Assembly (NCBI GenBank): GCA_014800895.1
Contig: JAAVFG010000048.1
Coordinates: 1 to 42,778, forward strand
From: Bacteroidales bacterium
GTDB taxonomy: Bacteria > Bacteroidota > Bacteroidia > Bacteroidales > Muribaculaceae
Length of the DNA stretch: 42,778 nucleotides
Direction: 5' to 3'
In this document: positions 41,346-42,778 of the stretch, piece by piece
Position numbering within the stretch: the first letter of the stretch is position 1
Layout of the letters: the number at the start of each line of letters is the position of its first letter
Program-made: the position numbers and the translations under genes
The notes under the pieces: model-generated
What the model saw: only the letters and a program-made list of their open reading frames with translations
Databases searched by the model: none
Told to the model about the DNA's origin: nothing

Positions 41346-41741
41346 ATGGAAGATTATGGCTACAAAGTAACAGAGTGCAGTTGTGACAAATGCAAGAATC
41401 AATGCCGTACTCCATGTTTAGGCACTCCCGAGGATATAGACCGGCTGATTAGAGCCGGGTATGGAGATAGATTAGCACCGACACTATGGGGAGCAGGTAT
41501 ATTAATCGGATGCACCAATAAGATTATCAAACTAATTGCACCTAAACAAGAAGATAACGGGTGGTGTGCTTTCCGGACATCCGATGGATTGTGTGAGCTT
41601 CACGACAAAGGGTTGAAGCCAACAGAGGGAAAACTGACACATCATAGCAATCCATTAAAGGTTAGTCCGAATCGTAATCTTACTTGGCTTATAGCAAAGG
41701 AGTGGTTGCCTTATCAGGAAATGTTTAATCAAAAGAAATAG
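41346..41741 (+). CDS. Cysteine-cluster phage protein
   Basis: 131 aa. The N-terminus has CSCDKCKNQCRTPC (about 11-24), six cysteines in 14 residues, with C, H and C again in WCAFRTSDGLCELHDKG (about 73-89). This pattern suggests a bound metal or iron-sulfur cluster, as in YkgJ-like cysteine-cluster proteins, but the spacing is not diagnostic. GTPEDIDRLIRAGYGDRL (about 26-43) is a helix pair seen in such proteins. The function is unknown. Confidence 0.55.
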   Translation: MEDYGYKVTECSCDKCKNQCRTPCLGTPEDIDRLIRAGYGDRLAPTLWGAGILIGCTNKIIKLIAPKQEDNGWCAFRTSDGLCELHDKGLKPTEGKLTHHSNPLKVSPNRNLTWLIAKEWLPYQEMFNQKK

Positions 41742-41745
41742 AGAT

Positions 41746-42144
41746 ATGAAAAGAGAGACGCAAGACAAGCTGTGGGCGGTTCTCACGGAGGAGGAGAGGA
41801 AAGTATTCAGACGGCATTATGAATTACAGATTCGTGATGCGCGAGACCGAGGATTTAACGATTCAGTAAGGTTTATCTTCGGTGAGCACAATCTTAACCT
41901 TGCAAGCTCCAATCCTAACCTTGCAAGTAATGTTGCAAGCTCCGAAAGTAACGAGGGTAAAGTCAAAGAGATAGACTGGGAGCAGAGGAGATATGAGGTG
42001 GCAAAGGATATTTTTACACGTTTGCTTTCTCACGAAGATGGCAATGTAAGAGCCTTTAGCTTTAAGGACCTTGATGGAACGGCAAGAGAAGCTATTTACG
42101 AAGCAGACGCCCTCATCAACGCACTGAAATCAGAAACTAAATGA
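41746..42144 (+). CDS. Phage hypothetical protein with a Ser/Asn-rich repeat
   Basis: 132 aa. The N-terminal helix-rich part (DKLWAVLTEEERKVFRRHYE) is followed by a low-complexity stretch (about 50-65, LNLASSNPNLASNVASS) coded by three CTTGCAAG or TTGCAAG palindromes. A helical C-terminus follows (YEVAKDIFTRLLSHED; ADALINALKSE). I do not recognise it. It is tightly packed with its neighbours. Confidence 0.5.
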   Translation: MKRETQDKLWAVLTEEERKVFRRHYELQIRDARDRGFNDSVRFIFGEHNLNLASSNPNLASNVASSESNEGKVKEIDWEQRRYEVAKDIFTRLLSHEDGNVRAFSFKDLDGTAREAIYEADALINALKSETK

Positions 42145-42145
42145 T

Positions 42146-42358
42146 ATGACAGCAAAAGAAAAACGAGAGCTGAATGTGATCAAACGAGCAGAGAGAACGG
42201 TAATACGGATAGATAAAGAGCTGGAGAATCTAAATAAAGCACGGGAAAAGCTAAGCACAGAGTCTGTTGAATACTTTCTTATCGGTCAGGCAAAAGGACA
42301 GCTCATGGAGGCACAATCAGATTTGAAGATAGTTATAAGCAGGATGAGAAATAAATGA
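42146..42358 (+). CDS. Small coiled-coil phage protein
   Basis: 70 aa, highly charged and helical (KRELNVIKRAERTVIRIDKE, then LNKAREKLSTE). It probably forms a coiled coil. It begins right after the previous stop codon. The function is unknown. Confidence 0.5.
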   Translation: MTAKEKRELNVIKRAERTVIRIDKELENLNKAREKLSTESVEYFLIGQAKGQLMEAQSDLKIVISRMRNK

Positions 42359-42362
42359 CAAT

Positions 42363-42778
42363 ATGGAATCAACAGACAAATTCAACGAAATCAAAGCCGA
42401 GATACTTTCTCGCGCAAAAGAGGCTGATGCTTGTAAAGAGCAATACGGCAGAGCTTACAAGTCAGAAACACTTGCAGAACTGATGCAGGTGGTCAAAGAT
42501 AACTTTGATTGGGCGTGTCGTAACAAGGTTATCACTCCCGATTTGATAGAGAAGTATAGAGAGGAGTTTGCAGAGAATAACATCTGGTTGAATGTGAATG
42601 TAACATCCGGATTCCTCCTTTGTGGCAACTCCACGGTTGAGGCTTGGGGCAACTCCACGGTTGAGGCTTGGGACAACTCCACGGTTAAGGCTTACGACAA
42701 CTCCACGGTTGAGGCTTGGGACAACTCCACGGTTAAGGCTTACGACAACTCCACGGTTGAGGCTTACGACAACTCCAC
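42363..42778 (+). CDS. Octapeptide-repeat phage protein (cut by window end)
   Basis: At least 138 codons from ATG 42363, open to the right edge. The first 80 residues are unique (ESTDKFNEIKAEILSRAKEA; NFDWACRNKVITPDLIEKY). From about residue 88 an eight-residue repeat, A(W/Y)(G/D)NSTV(E/K), starts and continues past the edge. Such GNSTV/DNSTV octads are found in bacterial and phage proteins and are expected to form a right-handed beta-helix. Repeats of this kind often vary in number. The ligand or role is unknown. Confidence 0.7.
   Translation, partial: MESTDKFNEIKAEILSRAKEADACKEQYGRAYKSETLAELMQVVKDNFDWACRNKVITPDLIEKYREEFAENNIWLNVNVTSGFLLCGNSTVEAWGNSTVEAWDNSTVKAYDNSTVEAWDNSTVKAYDNSTVEAYDNS
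42624..42778 (+). repeat. 24-bp tandem repeat array (6.5 copies, runs off window)
   Basis: Six full 24-bp units from 42624 and an 11-nt partial unit. Units share ACAACTCCACGGTT with small changes: GGC or GAC at the start, GAG or AAG in the middle, TGG or TAC at the end. Each unit is one octapeptide in frame. Confidence 0.9.

Noticed and set aside
42624..42778. Tandem array considered as CRISPR
   Set aside because: The 24-bp units are contiguous with no spacers and stay in frame as an octapeptide repeat.

Overview
The window looks like part of a Bacteroidales chromosome. A Muribaculaceae-like gut bacterium is my best guess, but no marker here proves the family. The support is: Bacteroidetes-type promoters (TTTG, about 20 nt, TAnnTTTG), a tmRNA with a Bacteroidetes-like tag (GENNNYALAA), an adjacent aspartate decarboxylase and aspartate/alanine antiporter pair, DUF4143 ATPases, ORF6N proteins and a TIGR03905-type TSCPD protein. 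About 29 kb of chromosome is followed by at least 13 kb of one end of a temperate prophage inserted next to the 3' end of ssrA. The prophage runs off the right edge.

Region 1 (1-9.3 kb): GC-rich structured noncoding DNA; a secreted Cys/Lys-rich LTXXQ protein; a short formate/nitrite-transporter-family protein; a DUF4143 ATPase whose start codon lies inside a palindromic 40-bp repeat array; a RelA/SpoT homolog with an intact hydrolase signature but an eroded synthetase motif; a lysozyme-like protein overlapping a lipoprotein gene; a TSCPD protein; and an MFS transporter.

Region 2 (9.3-19.4 kb): a DNA-repair block. sbcD-sbcC is transcribed leftward and diverges from a 1627-aa protein that combines a DnaQ-like exonuclease, a RecQ helicase and a UvrD-like helicase.

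Region 3 (19.4-25.2 kb): a decayed zone. It holds an Rpn-type nuclease pseudogene, an ORF6N/phospholipase-D-like protein with an internal palindromic repeat expansion, a remnant of an adenylation-domain C-terminus, an intact UvrA paralog, a GNAT N-terminal remnant and an alpha/beta-hydrolase esterase. The last four look like a worn biosynthesis/resistance locus.

Region 4 (25.4-29.6 kb): aspT-aspD (aspartate uptake, decarboxylation to alanine, alanine export) and ssrA with a consensus promoter and terminator.

Region 5 (29.6-42.8 kb): prophage. The leftward lysogeny module holds a tyrosine integrase, a small HTH-like protein, an HsdR_N-type nuclease, a two-helix membrane protein and an S24 repressor. 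It diverges at a 95-bp control region from the rightward early module: Cro-like and LuxR-like regulators, a Sak4-like ATPase, a PD-(D/E)XK nuclease, an SSB-like protein, NinB, RusA, a replication initiator with 12-bp iterons inside its gene, a DnaB helicase, and small accessory genes. The last gene carries a nearly identical 24-bp (octapeptide) repeat array that runs past the window end. Several early genes share a promoter/leader motif, which suggests a common expression signal.
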